A DNA stretch of 64,000 nt from DASUAL01 sp035763805 (lineage in GTDB: Bacteria > Gemmatimonadota > Gemmatimonadetes > Gemmatimonadales > GWC2-71-9). Location: assembly GCA_035763805.1 (NCBI GenBank), contig DASUAL010000092.1:1-64000 (forward strand). Reading direction: 5' to 3'. Position 1 is the stretch's first letter; each line of letters begins with the position of its first letter. Shown piece by piece: positions 50,326-59,048 of the stretch. A program made the position numbers and the translations under genes. Under the pieces are notes generated by a model. That model worked only from the letters and a program-made list of their open reading frames with translations. It was not told where the DNA came from and ran no database searches.

Positions 50326-51891
50326 CTACCGCCGTTGGGCCGCCCGCTGGTGCAGCTCCCGCACGGTGCCAATCGTGTCGGCATCGGCAGGCCCCTTGTC
50401 GGGGCGGTAGCGCTTGACGCGAGCGAAGCGTAGCGCCAGGCCTCCCGGATACTGCGGGCTCTCCTGGATGTCGTTGAACGCCACCTCCACCACGAGCTCG
50501 GGCCGCACGTAAACCGTGTGAGCGTCGCGCGTGCGCTCGCGCTGGAGCAGCTCCCTCGTCTGCCAGGCGAGCATCTCATCCGTCATCCCTTTGAACGTCT
50601 TGCCCAGCATCACGAAACCGCCCCCGCCCCCCTCCGAGTCGCGCGCCCCGAGGTGGAGGTTGGAGAGCCAACCGCGCCGGCGGCCGTGGCCCCACTCCGC
50701 CGCCAGCACCACGAGGTCGAGCGTGTGCGCAGGCTTCACCTTAAGCCACGCCGCCCCGCGCGCCCCCGCCTCGTAACCCGCGCCCAGGGCCTTCGCCATG
50801 AGGCCCTCATGGCCGGCGGCGATCGCCCGGTCGAAGAACGTTTGCGCCTCGCCCCGCTCAGCCGTCACGATGCGCGGCACGCGGGCGGCGGCCGGGACGA
50901 CCCGGGCGAGCACCTCGAAGCGACCGGCGTAGGGCTCGTCCAAGAGCGCGGCGCCGTCGGCGTAGAGGACGTCGAAGAAGAACGACGCGAGGGGCAGCTC
51001 GGCGCGCAGGCGGTCCACGTCCAGCTTGCGCCCGAAGCGGCGCATGGTCACCTGAAACGGAAGAGGGGAGCCGTCCGACCGCAGGACGATGGCCTCGCCG
51101 TCGAGGATTGCCTCACGCACGGGAAGGCGGCGCACCGGTTCCACCACCTCGGGCACGGCCTCCGTCACGTCGTTCAGCTGGCGTGAAAACACGCGAACCT
51201 CGTCTCCCGCCTTATGCACCTGAATTCGGGCGCCGTCGAGCTTGTACTCGAACGCGGCCTCGCCGACGCGCCTGAGGGCGTCTGCGACATCGTCCGCAGC
51301 CTGGGCGAGCATCGGCTGGAGCGGGCGGAGCAGCTGGACGCGGAAGCGCGCGAGCCCCGCGGCGCCCTCGGTGAGCGCGGCGCGCGCTACGGCACCGAGG
51401 TCGCCCGCGAGCATGGCGGCGCGACGGACGGCGTTGGGGTCGAGCTCAGCGGCGCGCGCCACCGCCTCGGTGACAAGCCCCTCAAGGGCACCCTGGCGCA
51501 GCTCGCCCATCAGGAGACGGACCAGGAACTCCTGCTCTTCGGGGGCCGCGCGCCCCAGGAGCTCGGCGAGCAGCCGCTCCTTTGCCTGGGCCGACCCTTT
51601 GCCCGTCGTCGTCGCCAGGCGCTCGAGGGCCGCGTCCGTCTCGGCGAGCTCGAGGGTTCCCCGGGACCCCGCATCGCCGCCAGCCGCCCGGGAGGTTCGT
51701 GCAGCGGCCAGGGTGGCGTAGCCGATGCCGAGTCTCCCCTGGCGCGGCGCGCCCGAGAGAATACCGATCGCGATCTCGATCTCTTCCGGAGTCGTGCGTT
51801 TCAAGAGCGCCGCGAGCAGCCCGGTCTTTGCGATCCGGCCACTCGTCTCGGCGACCTGACGGGAAGTCTGAACGACGTCTTGGAGGCGCAC
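50326..51891 (-). CDS. ATP-dependent DNA ligase (LigB/archaeal type)
   Basis: A 521-residue ligase in addition to the NAD-dependent enzyme that bacteria normally have. It has the DNA-binding N-terminal domain (1-190), the adenylation domain with the AMP-linked lysine K217 in EYKLDGARIQVH, and motifs ILDGEAI, FFFDVLY, EGLMAKAL and WLKVKP. The OB-fold domain ends the protein. The layout matches archaeal-type and mycobacterial LigB ligases, not LigD, as it lacks polymerase and nuclease domains. Likely role: DNA repair. GTG 51891 fits the family start (LQDVVQTSRQVAET). Confidence 0.92.
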   Translation of the reverse strand: MRLQDVVQTSRQVAETSGRIAKTGLLAALLKRTTPEEIEIAIGILSGAPRQGRLGIGYATLAAARTSRAAGGDAGSRGTLELAETDAALERLATTTGKGSAQAKERLLAELLGRAAPEEQEFLVRLLMGELRQGALEGLVTEAVARAAELDPNAVRRAAMLAGDLGAVARAALTEGAAGLARFRVQLLRPLQPMLAQAADDVADALRRVGEAAFEYKLDGARIQVHKAGDEVRVFSRQLNDVTEAVPEVVEPVRRLPVREAILDGEAIVLRSDGSPLPFQVTMRRFGRKLDVDRLRAELPLASFFFDVLYADGAALLDEPYAGRFEVLARVVPAAARVPRIVTAERGEAQTFFDRAIAAGHEGLMAKALGAGYEAGARGAAWLKVKPAHTLDLVVLAAEWGHGRRRGWLSNLHLGARDSEGGGGGFVMLGKTFKGMTDEMLAWQTRELLQRERTRDAHTVYVRPELVVEVAFNDIQESPQYPGGLALRFARVKRYRPDKGPADADTIGTVRELHQRAAQRR

Positions 51892-51913
51892 GCGCGATGA
51901 ATCCGGGCGGGGA

Positions 51914-52294
51914 TCAGCCGAACAGCGCGTCGAGCTGCACGACTATCCAGCGCACGGCCGCGAGCGGCCAGAGATACGCGCCGAACAACTCGTGCAGGGG
52001 CGAGGCGTAGGCCCAGTCCCCCATGGCCTGCCGCACGTGTTGCAAGCCGTCGTCCACCGCGATGAGCGCCGCGACCAGGAGCAGCCAGGGGTGGCGCCGC
52101 CAGGCGGCCCAGCCGGCGAGGGCGAGCCCGAGGTACAGGTGGTGCCACTCGTCGAGCCGCACCGGCCGGTGCCCAGCGGTCCCCTGCTGGGATGCGGCCC
52201 AGGCCACGGCGCCGCTCGCAATGGCGATCCCGGCGGCGGCGAGGCGCGCGACCGCTTTCAGAACCAGAAGCCCTTCCGAACGCCCAAACCCCAC
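51914..52294 (-). CDS. Small membrane protein of unknown function
   Basis: A protein of about 126 residues with three or four membrane helices (LAAAGIAIASGAVAWAA, HHLYLGLALAGWAAW, PWLLLVAALIAVDDGLQH, and a C-terminal LWPLAAVRWIVVQLD). The DEWHH and DDGLQH motifs carry conserved-looking His and Asp. I do not recognise the family. The start is uncertain; GTG 52294 overlaps the upstream outer-membrane gene by 37 nt. Last gene of the 52-56 kb minus-strand operon. Confidence 0.55.
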   Translation of the reverse strand: MGFGRSEGLLVLKAVARLAAAGIAIASGAVAWAASQQGTAGHRPVRLDEWHHLYLGLALAGWAAWRRHPWLLLVAALIAVDDGLQHVRQAMGDWAYASPLHELFGAYLWPLAAVRWIVVQLDALFG

Positions 52295-53817
52295 CCGGAC
52301 CGCGGCGTGGCGCTCCCGAAGCGGTAGCCCATGGCGAGCTCCGTGACGTCGCTCGCGGCGAAGCGGAGCGGGACGAGACGCACGGCGAGCCCGGCGTTGC
52401 CGCCCGCCGCCTCTCGCCCGGTCGCGTCGCGGGCCCGCGCGTACTCGACGAACGGCGCCACGCCTACCCCGAGCAGCCCGGCGAGCGACTCCCTTACCAC
52501 CACCCGATCCTCGACGAGCGTCCACCAGATGCTCGACCCGATGAATGCATGCGGCGCGAAGAGGCGCGGCCCCCGCTGCTCGAACCAGAGGTCGTACGCC
52601 CCGGGCGGCCGGAGCCCGAGCATGCGACCGGCCTCACCGTGCACGATGAGCGTGTGGCCGCCGCGCCCGGTGACCACGGTAACCCGCGCGCGGGCCTGCC
52701 CTGAGTCGAGCGCTCCGGCAGCGTAGCCGCCCCAGGCGTCGAGCTGCAGGGCGGCGTGGCCCGCGGGCCATTGGGCACCGACCCGCGACCGCAGCTCGAT
52801 GCCCACGCCGGCGCGCTCGGCGGGGTAGCCCCACGCCTGCGGCGCCGCCCAGACGCCGACGCGGACCGCGGGAGAGAGATCGACGTACTCGGGGCGGCCG
52901 TACGTGTTCAAGCGACGCGTGGTGCGAAACCGGATTGTCGCCAGCTCGAGGCCCGCGCCCGCCGTGGCGGACGTCCCGACGATGTACGGATCGGTGGCGG
53001 TAGCGGACCAGCCTTCCTGGCGCCAACGGGCCCCCGCCCACAGCCGCACGAACCCCCGGCTCGTCGCGTGGGGCGCGTAGGCGATGGTCGCGCGGAGCCG
53101 CACGGCGCGCGCGCGGGAGCCGGCCTCGCTGGTGCGCTCGCCGAAGATCAGCACTCGCTCTTCCACGGCTTCCCCATCGAGCGTCGCGGAGTGCCGTGCG
53201 GCCGCCTCGCGGAACGGCAGCCCCACGAGCCAGGCGGCGTGGCGGCCGTTCGAGAGGCGCGCGTAGCGGGCCCAGACGATCGACCCAGGGAAGCCGAGGT
53301 GGCGGGTGGAGTACTGCAGCGCGACCGCGCCGCGGTCGGGGGTCGAGCGGTAAGAGGCGAAGAGCTGGCTCGCGGTGCCGAGGAAGTTGGCGTCGAACAC
53401 GCCGGCCTCCCACGTCGTGTGCGAGCCGATGCGGGTGTAGTCGGCCACCGGCCGGGCGCTCCAGCCGTCGGCGGTGGCGACGCGCAGGGCGAGCAGGCCG
53501 TCGGGCCCGAGGCGCACGGTGTCGAGCCGCACGGCGCGGAACACGCCCAGCTCCCACAGGGCGCGCTCGCTCTCGGCGACCCGCGCGGAATCGTAGCAGT
53601 CGCCGGCGCGCACGAACATCGTCCGGCGGATGACGCCGGGACGGGTGGGGATGTGGAGCGCTGCGGTGAGGCCGCCGCCGGAGACGCCGGCGCTCTCGAT
53701 CACGACGGTGTCGATCGTCGCCGCGGCGCGGCATTGCGCCGTACCGGTACCGGGTGCGGCCACGAGCGCCAGGCCCGCGGCGAGGCAAGCGTCAGCGGTC
53801 CCCGGGTGTACGCGCAC
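52258..53817 (-). CDS. Outer-membrane protein with POTRA-like domain (BamA/Omp85-like)
   Basis: A 519-residue exported protein with a signal peptide (up to GTGTAQC). A POTRA-like domain lies at about 35-115 (RRTMFVRAGDCYDSARVAESERALWELGVFRAVRL). The rest is a beta barrel of repeated amphipathic strands ending in W-F at the C-terminus (KGFWF), as outer-membrane proteins do. It resembles small Omp85 or patatin-like barrels that move proteins or lipids. GTG 53817 overlaps the stop of the FAD-oxidase gene by 1 nt, so the two are coupled. Confidence 0.72.
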   Translation of the reverse strand: MRVHPGTADACLAAGLALVAAPGTGTAQCRAAATIDTVVIESAGVSGGGLTAALHIPTRPGVIRRTMFVRAGDCYDSARVAESERALWELGVFRAVRLDTVRLGPDGLLALRVATADGWSARPVADYTRIGSHTTWEAGVFDANFLGTASQLFASYRSTPDRGAVALQYSTRHLGFPGSIVWARYARLSNGRHAAWLVGLPFREAAARHSATLDGEAVEERVLIFGERTSEAGSRARAVRLRATIAYAPHATSRGFVRLWAGARWRQEGWSATATDPYIVGTSATAGAGLELATIRFRTTRRLNTYGRPEYVDLSPAVRVGVWAAPQAWGYPAERAGVGIELRSRVGAQWPAGHAALQLDAWGGYAAGALDSGQARARVTVVTGRGGHTLIVHGEAGRMLGLRPPGAYDLWFEQRGPRLFAPHAFIGSSIWWTLVEDRVVVRESLAGLLGVGVAPFVEYARARDATGREAAGGNAGLAVRLVPLRFAASDVTELAMGYRFGSATPRSGWGLGVRKGFWF

Positions 53818-55310
53818 TACACCACCTCTCCGAACATGCGCTTGTAGTGGCGGTACCAGTCGCTCTGGAATCTCTCGTCCCGATCGTAGTGCCGCTTGGC
53901 GCGGAGGAACTCAGGGAATTGCGGGTAACACGCCTCCACCTGCTCCCGCGTCGCGAACCGATGATAGGTCAAGAAGTAGCTCCCACCGTAGCGCCTCCCC
54001 AGGTCGATGAGATGGCGGAACTCCTGCGCCGAGCGCTCCATGCCCTCCGGGCTGTGGACGACGTGCAGGTTGAAGATCACGCACGCATAGGGCTGCTTGG
54101 CCCAGGCGAGGAAACTCTCGTCGTCACGCTCGATGAGGCGGATCGTGCCGTAGATGAGATCGGTCCGGCGCGCGCGGAACCGTTCACGCACGTCCGTGAG
54201 GAAGCGGGCCAGCGCATCCCGCGGAGCGTACATCTCGGTGATCAGCTCCGTGGCCGGCTCCGACGCACCGAGCCGCGGGGCCAGGGCGCGATGGTAATCG
54301 TCGAGGTAGGTACCAAGCTGGTGCGTGTCCGACCAATAGACCTGTCCCGAGGTGGCGAGGTAGTAGCGCGAATAAGCGTGGAACGCACGCGTACGATCGG
54401 CGTGCGCAAGGTAGATGAGCTCCTTCCAGTCGTCTTCGGACAGTTCTTTCTGTTCCTCCTGCATTGGGGTGCTGGCCGCGACGGGGCGATAACATGAGAA
54501 GACCCCCTTCCGCAGGAAGTCGGGGGAATCGGGGTCCGTGTGGTACTGGAAGTCGCCGTAGGTGAACCCCGCGGCGATGCGCCGCTCGAACGCCGGCATG
54601 AGATCCTCGATCTCCAGGACCTGCACCTGGCGCTGCACCTTTACTCTGGGCGCGAGGCGCAGGCGGACGGACGTGATCACGCCGAAGAGCCCGTACCCGC
54701 CGATCGCGAGTCGAAACAGCTCGGCGTTCTCCTCGCGACTGCACGTGCGGGGGATCCCGTCGGCGTCCACCAGCACGAACGACTCGACGTCTCCGATGAA
54801 CGGCTTGAACCGCAGGCCGCGGCCGTGCGCGTTCGCCGCCAGCGCACCGCCGATGCTCAAACGGTCGGCTCCGGTCTGCTTCTGCCGGATGCCCCACGGC
54901 CGCGCCGCCCCTTGCTGCGCGTCCAGCAGATAGCGCATCAGCTCGGGCCACTGGATTCCCGCCTCGACGTCGATCAGGCCGCGGGCACCGTCGAAACCGA
55001 GCACCCGGTTCATCGACCCCATATCGACGAGCGTTGTCCCGGTGCCGAACTGTTGCCCTCCCATGGCGTGCCTGCCGCCCGTGATGCTCAGCGGACGGCC
55101 CTCCTGCCTGGCGGTCCGGACGACCTCCACCAGCGCCTCGAGGGAGGCCGGCTTCACGACCCGGTGCACCCGGGTGGCGTTCAGCTGCGAGTGGATGTCG
55201 TTGACGACGACGCCGGGCGCCGACCCTTCGCTACCGCAGCCATAGGGTGCTAGCGCGATCGCTGCACCGGCGGTAGCGCCCACCTCGAGAAACTCACGCC
55301 GCGTCAGCAT
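53817..55310 (-). CDS. FAD-linked oxidase (VAO/DprE1-like), Tat-type signal
   Basis: A 497-residue flavoenzyme. The N-terminus LTRREFLEVGATAGAAIAL is a twin-arginine-like signal followed by Cys (YGCGSEG), so it may be exported or anchored. The FAD_binding_4 domain runs from about 45 to 215, with ITGGRHAMGGQQF, VDMGSMNRVL, VEAGIQWPELMRYL and SIGGALAANAHGRG. The His in GGRH may link FAD covalently, as in relatives. The C-terminal domain resembles sugar-oxidising members such as DprE1. The substrate is unknown. ATG 55310 has CGGAGG at 5 nt. It overlaps the membrane-protein gene by 17 nt. Confidence 0.8.
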   Translation of the reverse strand: MLTRREFLEVGATAGAAIALAPYGCGSEGSAPGVVVNDIHSQLNATRVHRVVKPASLEALVEVVRTARQEGRPLSITGGRHAMGGQQFGTGTTLVDMGSMNRVLGFDGARGLIDVEAGIQWPELMRYLLDAQQGAARPWGIRQKQTGADRLSIGGALAANAHGRGLRFKPFIGDVESFVLVDADGIPRTCSREENAELFRLAIGGYGLFGVITSVRLRLAPRVKVQRQVQVLEIEDLMPAFERRIAAGFTYGDFQYHTDPDSPDFLRKGVFSCYRPVAASTPMQEEQKELSEDDWKELIYLAHADRTRAFHAYSRYYLATSGQVYWSDTHQLGTYLDDYHRALAPRLGASEPATELITEMYAPRDALARFLTDVRERFRARRTDLIYGTIRLIERDDESFLAWAKQPYACVIFNLHVVHSPEGMERSAQEFRHLIDLGRRYGGSYFLTYHRFATREQVEACYPQFPEFLRAKRHYDRDERFQSDWYRHYKRMFGEVV

Positions 55311-55902
55311 GGAGCCTCCGCAAGCCAAGAAAGAGGAGCCACAGAGCCACTGCTTGGATGAGATGGTACAGCGCGTTGTGATTGAAGTAAGTGGCGTGCA
55401 GCGCGATCCTCGCCTGCTGGACCGCGGCGGCGACGAACATGAGGCCGAGCCCCGCCATGGCGACGAGCATACGCCGCTCCCGCGCGCGTGCATACGCGAC
55501 GGACAACATGACCAACAGAAACACGGCCGCAGGGAGATAGAACACGATGGCGGCGCGGAAATCCTGCGTGATGAACAGCGTGAGGACGGAATAGCCCGCA
55601 AACGCCGCGGCGGCCGCGACCGTGATGCGCCGCGCGGCGGGCGCGGGGAACAGCACTCTCGCCCCGATTGCCCAGGCGCTGAGCGCCGTGACGCCGATCG
55701 CGAGCAGGGTGATGCGCCAGAGGACCGCGTTCCCCAACATTCGGCCGTCCAGGAAGTAGCCGTGGACCGTCCCTCCAGCGAGCGATGCAACGGACGCCGA
55801 CCCGAAGAAGAGGGCGTGCTCTCTACGCTGGACCAGGTAGGCGAACAGGGCGCACTCGATCGCGAGCGCGTAGTCCGTGAGCGCGACGTCGGGCTCGGTC
55901 AC
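55294..55902 (-). CDS. Multi-pass membrane protein
   Basis: A 202-residue membrane protein with about six helices (ALAIECALFAYLVQ, ALFFGSASVASLAGGTVHGYF, ITLLAIGVTALSAWAIG, FAGYSVLTLFI, AIVFYLPAAVFLLVMLSVA, MLVAMAGLGLMFVAAAV). The end has NHNALYHLIQAVALWLLF with several His residues, reminiscent of cofactor or metal sites. I cannot name the family. GTG 55902 is chosen as it overlaps the stop of the small upstream gene (GTGA). The longer frame to 56331 lacks membrane character upstream. Confidence 0.6.
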   Translation of the reverse strand: MTEPDVALTDYALAIECALFAYLVQRREHALFFGSASVASLAGGTVHGYFLDGRMLGNAVLWRITLLAIGVTALSAWAIGARVLFPAPAARRITVAAAAAFAGYSVLTLFITQDFRAAIVFYLPAAVFLLVMLSVAYARARERRMLVAMAGLGLMFVAAAVQQARIALHATYFNHNALYHLIQAVALWLLFLGLRRLHADAA

Positions 55903-56183
55903 GTTACGGGGGCGGATGGCCTGGTGTGGTAGTGGCCTACTACGAAGAGGAAAGTCGCGAGCACGCAGTGGAAGAAGCGGCGCCTCGTAAAATCCGTCGC
56001 CACCTTCGCGAGCAAGAGGATGATGAGGACCTGCACGGGAAGCAGGATCGGGTAGGGGATGACACCCGAGTACCATTTCGTCATCGGCGGCAGAAACGGG
56101 ACCTCGAACGCGGCGACCAGCGCCTGCCCGAGCACGCGCAGGACGAACAGAAACAGGAGAGACCAGAGTACGGTCGCGTACAT
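55899..56183 (-). CDS. Small membrane protein
   Basis: A 94-residue protein with three helices (LWSLLFLFVLRVLGQALVAAF, YPILLPVQVLIILLLAKVA and FFHCVLATFLFVVGHYH). FEVPFLPPMTKWYSG lies between the first two. It heads the minus-strand operon leading to the FAD oxidase and outer-membrane protein, with a GTGA overlap to the next gene. The family is not recognised. The 195-nt gap upstream, to the divergent GT2 gene, shows no clear promoter. Confidence 0.55.
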   Translation of the reverse strand: MYATVLWSLLFLFVLRVLGQALVAAFEVPFLPPMTKWYSGVIPYPILLPVQVLIILLLAKVATDFTRRRFFHCVLATFLFVVGHYHTRPSAPVT

Positions 56184-56378
56184 ACCCGCGGGCCGAATCT
56201 ACGACAATAGCTTGCCAGCGTCCTCTACGTGAGCCCCCGAGCCAGATCAGCTCCCCGGGGCCGAGCCAGGACAGCCACGATAATGTGGTGCCGCAGCCAC
56301 ATTTCGCGGACGTGTCGTCCCGGAACTCCATAGCGCGTCACGCGTGTCCTTGAGCGGCGTCAAACTTGCTCAAAATCA

Positions 56379-59048
56379 ATGATTGTTGCGAACAAGGCTC
56401 GCGGCTTCGCGAGCCTTTGTGTCCTAGCCTGCCGCGGCGAAGACCGACCGGGATCTCGGGAGAGCGCAGAGCCGAAGGTGGACCCAAGGGGCATCTCACA
56501 GCGCCGTGGCGCTCGCGACGCGAGGCTAAATCCGGCGTTCACGGCGTCGGCCTCCGACCCTCGGGAGGCACAAGCTCTCCGCCCGGCTCGGCCGAGCGTG
56601 CGGGGGAAGTTCCTGTTTATCGGGGAAGAGAAGTTTTTCATCCGTGGCGTCACGTACGGGACGTTCCGCCCGCGCGAGGACGGGAGCGAGTTCCCCGGCC
56701 CCGAGGTTGTAGAACGCGACTTCGCCCTGATGAGGGCGCACGGCGTAAACGCCGTTCGGACCTACACCGTGCCGCCGCGCTGGCTGCTCGACGCGGCCCA
56801 ACGCCACGGCCTGCGCCTCCTCGTGGGCCTGCCCGTCGAGCGCCACATCGGCTACCTGAACGACAAGAAGGGCGCCCCCGATATCGAGGGTCTGGTACGC
56901 GCCGGCGTGCGCGCCTGCGCGGGTCACCCCGCGGTCCTGTGTTACGCGATCGGCAACGAGATTCCGACGCTCATCGCCCGCTGGCACGGCCGCAGCCGCG
57001 TGGAACGCTACCTGGCAAGACTGTATCACGCCGCAAAGGCCGAGGACCCTCAGGGCCTCGTCACCTACGTGAACTACCCCTCCACCGAGTACCTGCAGCT
57101 GCCCTTCTTGGACTTGGTTTGCTTCAATGTCTTCCTCGAGTCGCAGGTACGCCTCGAGGCTTACCTCGCCCGCCTCCACAACCTCGCCGGCGAGCGTCCG
57201 CTGGTGATGAGCGAGATCGGGCTGGACAGCCTACGACATGGCGAGGAAGCCCAAGCCCACGCCCTACAATGGCAGATTCGCACGACCTTCGAGACGGGCT
57301 GCGCCGGGATCTTCCTTTACGCGTGGACCGACGAGTGGTACCGGGGAGGGGCCGACGTCTACGATTGGCGCTTCGGACTCACCCGGCGCGATCGCCAGCC
57401 GAAGCCGGCCCTGGCCACGGTGCGCGACACCTTCGCCGAGACGCCGTTTCCGGTGAGACCGCCGTGGCCACGCATTTCCGTCGTTGTGTGTACCCACAAC
57501 GGGGGGCGGACCATTCGCGACTGCCTGGAAGGGCTGCGGGCACTCGACTACCCGGATTTCGAAGTGATCGTCGTCGACGACGGGTCCACCGACACGAGCG
57601 CGGCCATCGCGCAAAAGTACGACGTGCGGCTGATCCGTACCCCGAATCACGGGCTGAGTCACGCCCGCAACATCGGCTGGCGAACGGCGAGCGGCGAGAT
57701 CATCGCCTATCTCGACGACGATGCCTATCCGGATCCGCACTGGCTTACGTATCTCGCGGCCACATTCCGGAGCACGAGTGATGCCGGCGTGGGGGGGCCG
57801 AACATCGCTCCTCCGGGCGACGGACCGATCGCAGAGTGCGTCGCCCATGCGCCGGGAGGTCCGGTCCACGTCCTGCTATCCGATCGTGAAGCCGAGCACA
57901 TTCCGGGCTGCAACATGGCCTTCCGGAGAGCGGCGCTCGAAGCCATCGGCGGGTTCGACGAGCAGTTCCGCATTGCCGGGGACGACGTCGACGTGTGCTG
58001 GCGGCTGCGGCACAGAGGTTGGCGGCTGGGCTTCAGCCCAAGCGCCGTGGTCTGGCACCATCGCCGCAACTCGGTGCGCGCGTACTGCAAGCAGCAGATC
58101 AGCTACGGCAGAGCCGAAGCGCTGCTCGAGCAGAAATGGCCGGACAGGTACAACGGCACCGGCCAGATCACCTGGGCCGGACGGCTGTACGGGCAAGGAG
58201 TGGCGCACGCGCTCGCCTGGCGTCGCGACCGGATCTATCACGGCATCTGGGGCTTCGCCCCGTTTCAATCCCTGTACGAACCCGCACCGGGCGTCCTCGA
58301 ATCACTGCCGCTCATGCCTGAATGGTATCTCCTCATCGCCGTGCTCGCGGCGCTTTCCCTGCTCGGCATGGCGTGGGAGCCTTTGCTCCTCGCCGTTCCT
58401 CCGCTCGGCCTCGCGACGCTCGTACCCCTGATCAAAGCCGGCGTGAGCGGCTGGCGCGCATCGTTTCCGAGCCCCCCTCGGAGCCGCGTCGCACAGCTGG
58501 GGTGCCGGATGCTCACGGCGATCCTCCACGTGATCCAGCCGCTGGCGCGTTTGTATGGCCGCCTCGAATACGGCCACACACCGTGGCGGCGGCGTGGAAC
58601 GCTGGACGGCTCGTTGCCTTGGCCGATGAGCGCCGCCCTCTGGGGTGAGCGGTGGCAGGATCCCGGCGAGCGGCTCCGCACGCTCGAAACGAGGCTGCGC
58701 GCCGATGGCGCCTGCGTCCTTCGAGGGGGTCAATTCGACCGCTGGGACCTCGAGGTTCGCGGTGGCCAGCTCGGCGGCGGGAGGTTGCTCATGGCCGTGG
58801 AGGAGCACGGCGGCGGGGCGCAGCTGGTCCGGTTGCGGTGGTGGCCCAAGGGCGCGGCCGCGGCCCCGTTGCTCGTCGTCCTGCTGGCCGCCCTCTCCGG
58901 CAGCGCGGCCCTCGACGAAGCTTGGGGGGTGGCCGCGACGCTGGGCGCGACCGCGCTGTGGTGGGCGTGGCGCGCGTTCGCAGAGTGCGCGGCCGCCATG
59001 GCGGCCATCCGCCGGGCGGTTCAGCAACAGCAAGCCGGACCGCCTTGA
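56379..59048 (+). CDS. Glycosidase-like domain fused to GT2 glycosyltransferase
   Basis: An 889-residue fusion. Residues about 75-360 resemble a GH2/GH5 TIM barrel: FIRGVTYGTFRPREDG, AHGVNAVRTYTVPP, YAIGNEIPT with a candidate acid-base Glu, VMSEIGLDS with a candidate nucleophile, and FLYAWTDEWYRGG. Residues 365-640 are a GT2 domain (VVVCTHNGGRTIRDCL, VVDDGSTDTSAA, YLDDDAYPDPHWL, DDVDVCWRLRHRGWRL). Two or more membrane helices follow. It could trim and extend a glycan. The first 70 residues are low-confidence; ATG 56379 lacks a ribosome site, and a GTG near 56598 is an alternative. It overlaps the ABC exporter gene (TGATG). Confidence 0.8.
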   Translation: MIVANKARGFASLCVLACRGEDRPGSRESAEPKVDPRGISQRRGARDARLNPAFTASASDPREAQALRPARPSVRGKFLFIGEEKFFIRGVTYGTFRPREDGSEFPGPEVVERDFALMRAHGVNAVRTYTVPPRWLLDAAQRHGLRLLVGLPVERHIGYLNDKKGAPDIEGLVRAGVRACAGHPAVLCYAIGNEIPTLIARWHGRSRVERYLARLYHAAKAEDPQGLVTYVNYPSTEYLQLPFLDLVCFNVFLESQVRLEAYLARLHNLAGERPLVMSEIGLDSLRHGEEAQAHALQWQIRTTFETGCAGIFLYAWTDEWYRGGADVYDWRFGLTRRDRQPKPALATVRDTFAETPFPVRPPWPRISVVVCTHNGGRTIRDCLEGLRALDYPDFEVIVVDDGSTDTSAAIAQKYDVRLIRTPNHGLSHARNIGWRTASGEIIAYLDDDAYPDPHWLTYLAATFRSTSDAGVGGPNIAPPGDGPIAECVAHAPGGPVHVLLSDREAEHIPGCNMAFRRAALEAIGGFDEQFRIAGDDVDVCWRLRHRGWRLGFSPSAVVWHHRRNSVRAYCKQQISYGRAEALLEQKWPDRYNGTGQITWAGRLYGQGVAHALAWRRDRIYHGIWGFAPFQSLYEPAPGVLESLPLMPEWYLLIAVLAALSLLGMAWEPLLLAVPPLGLATLVPLIKAGVSGWRASFPSPPRSRVAQLGCRMLTAILHVIQPLARLYGRLEYGHTPWRRRGTLDGSLPWPMSAALWGERWQDPGERLRTLETRLRADGACVLRGGQFDRWDLEVRGGQLGGGRLLMAVEEHGGGAQLVRLRWWPKGAAAAPLLVVLLAALSGSAALDEAWGVAATLGATALWWAWRAFAECAAAMAAIRRAVQQQQAGPP

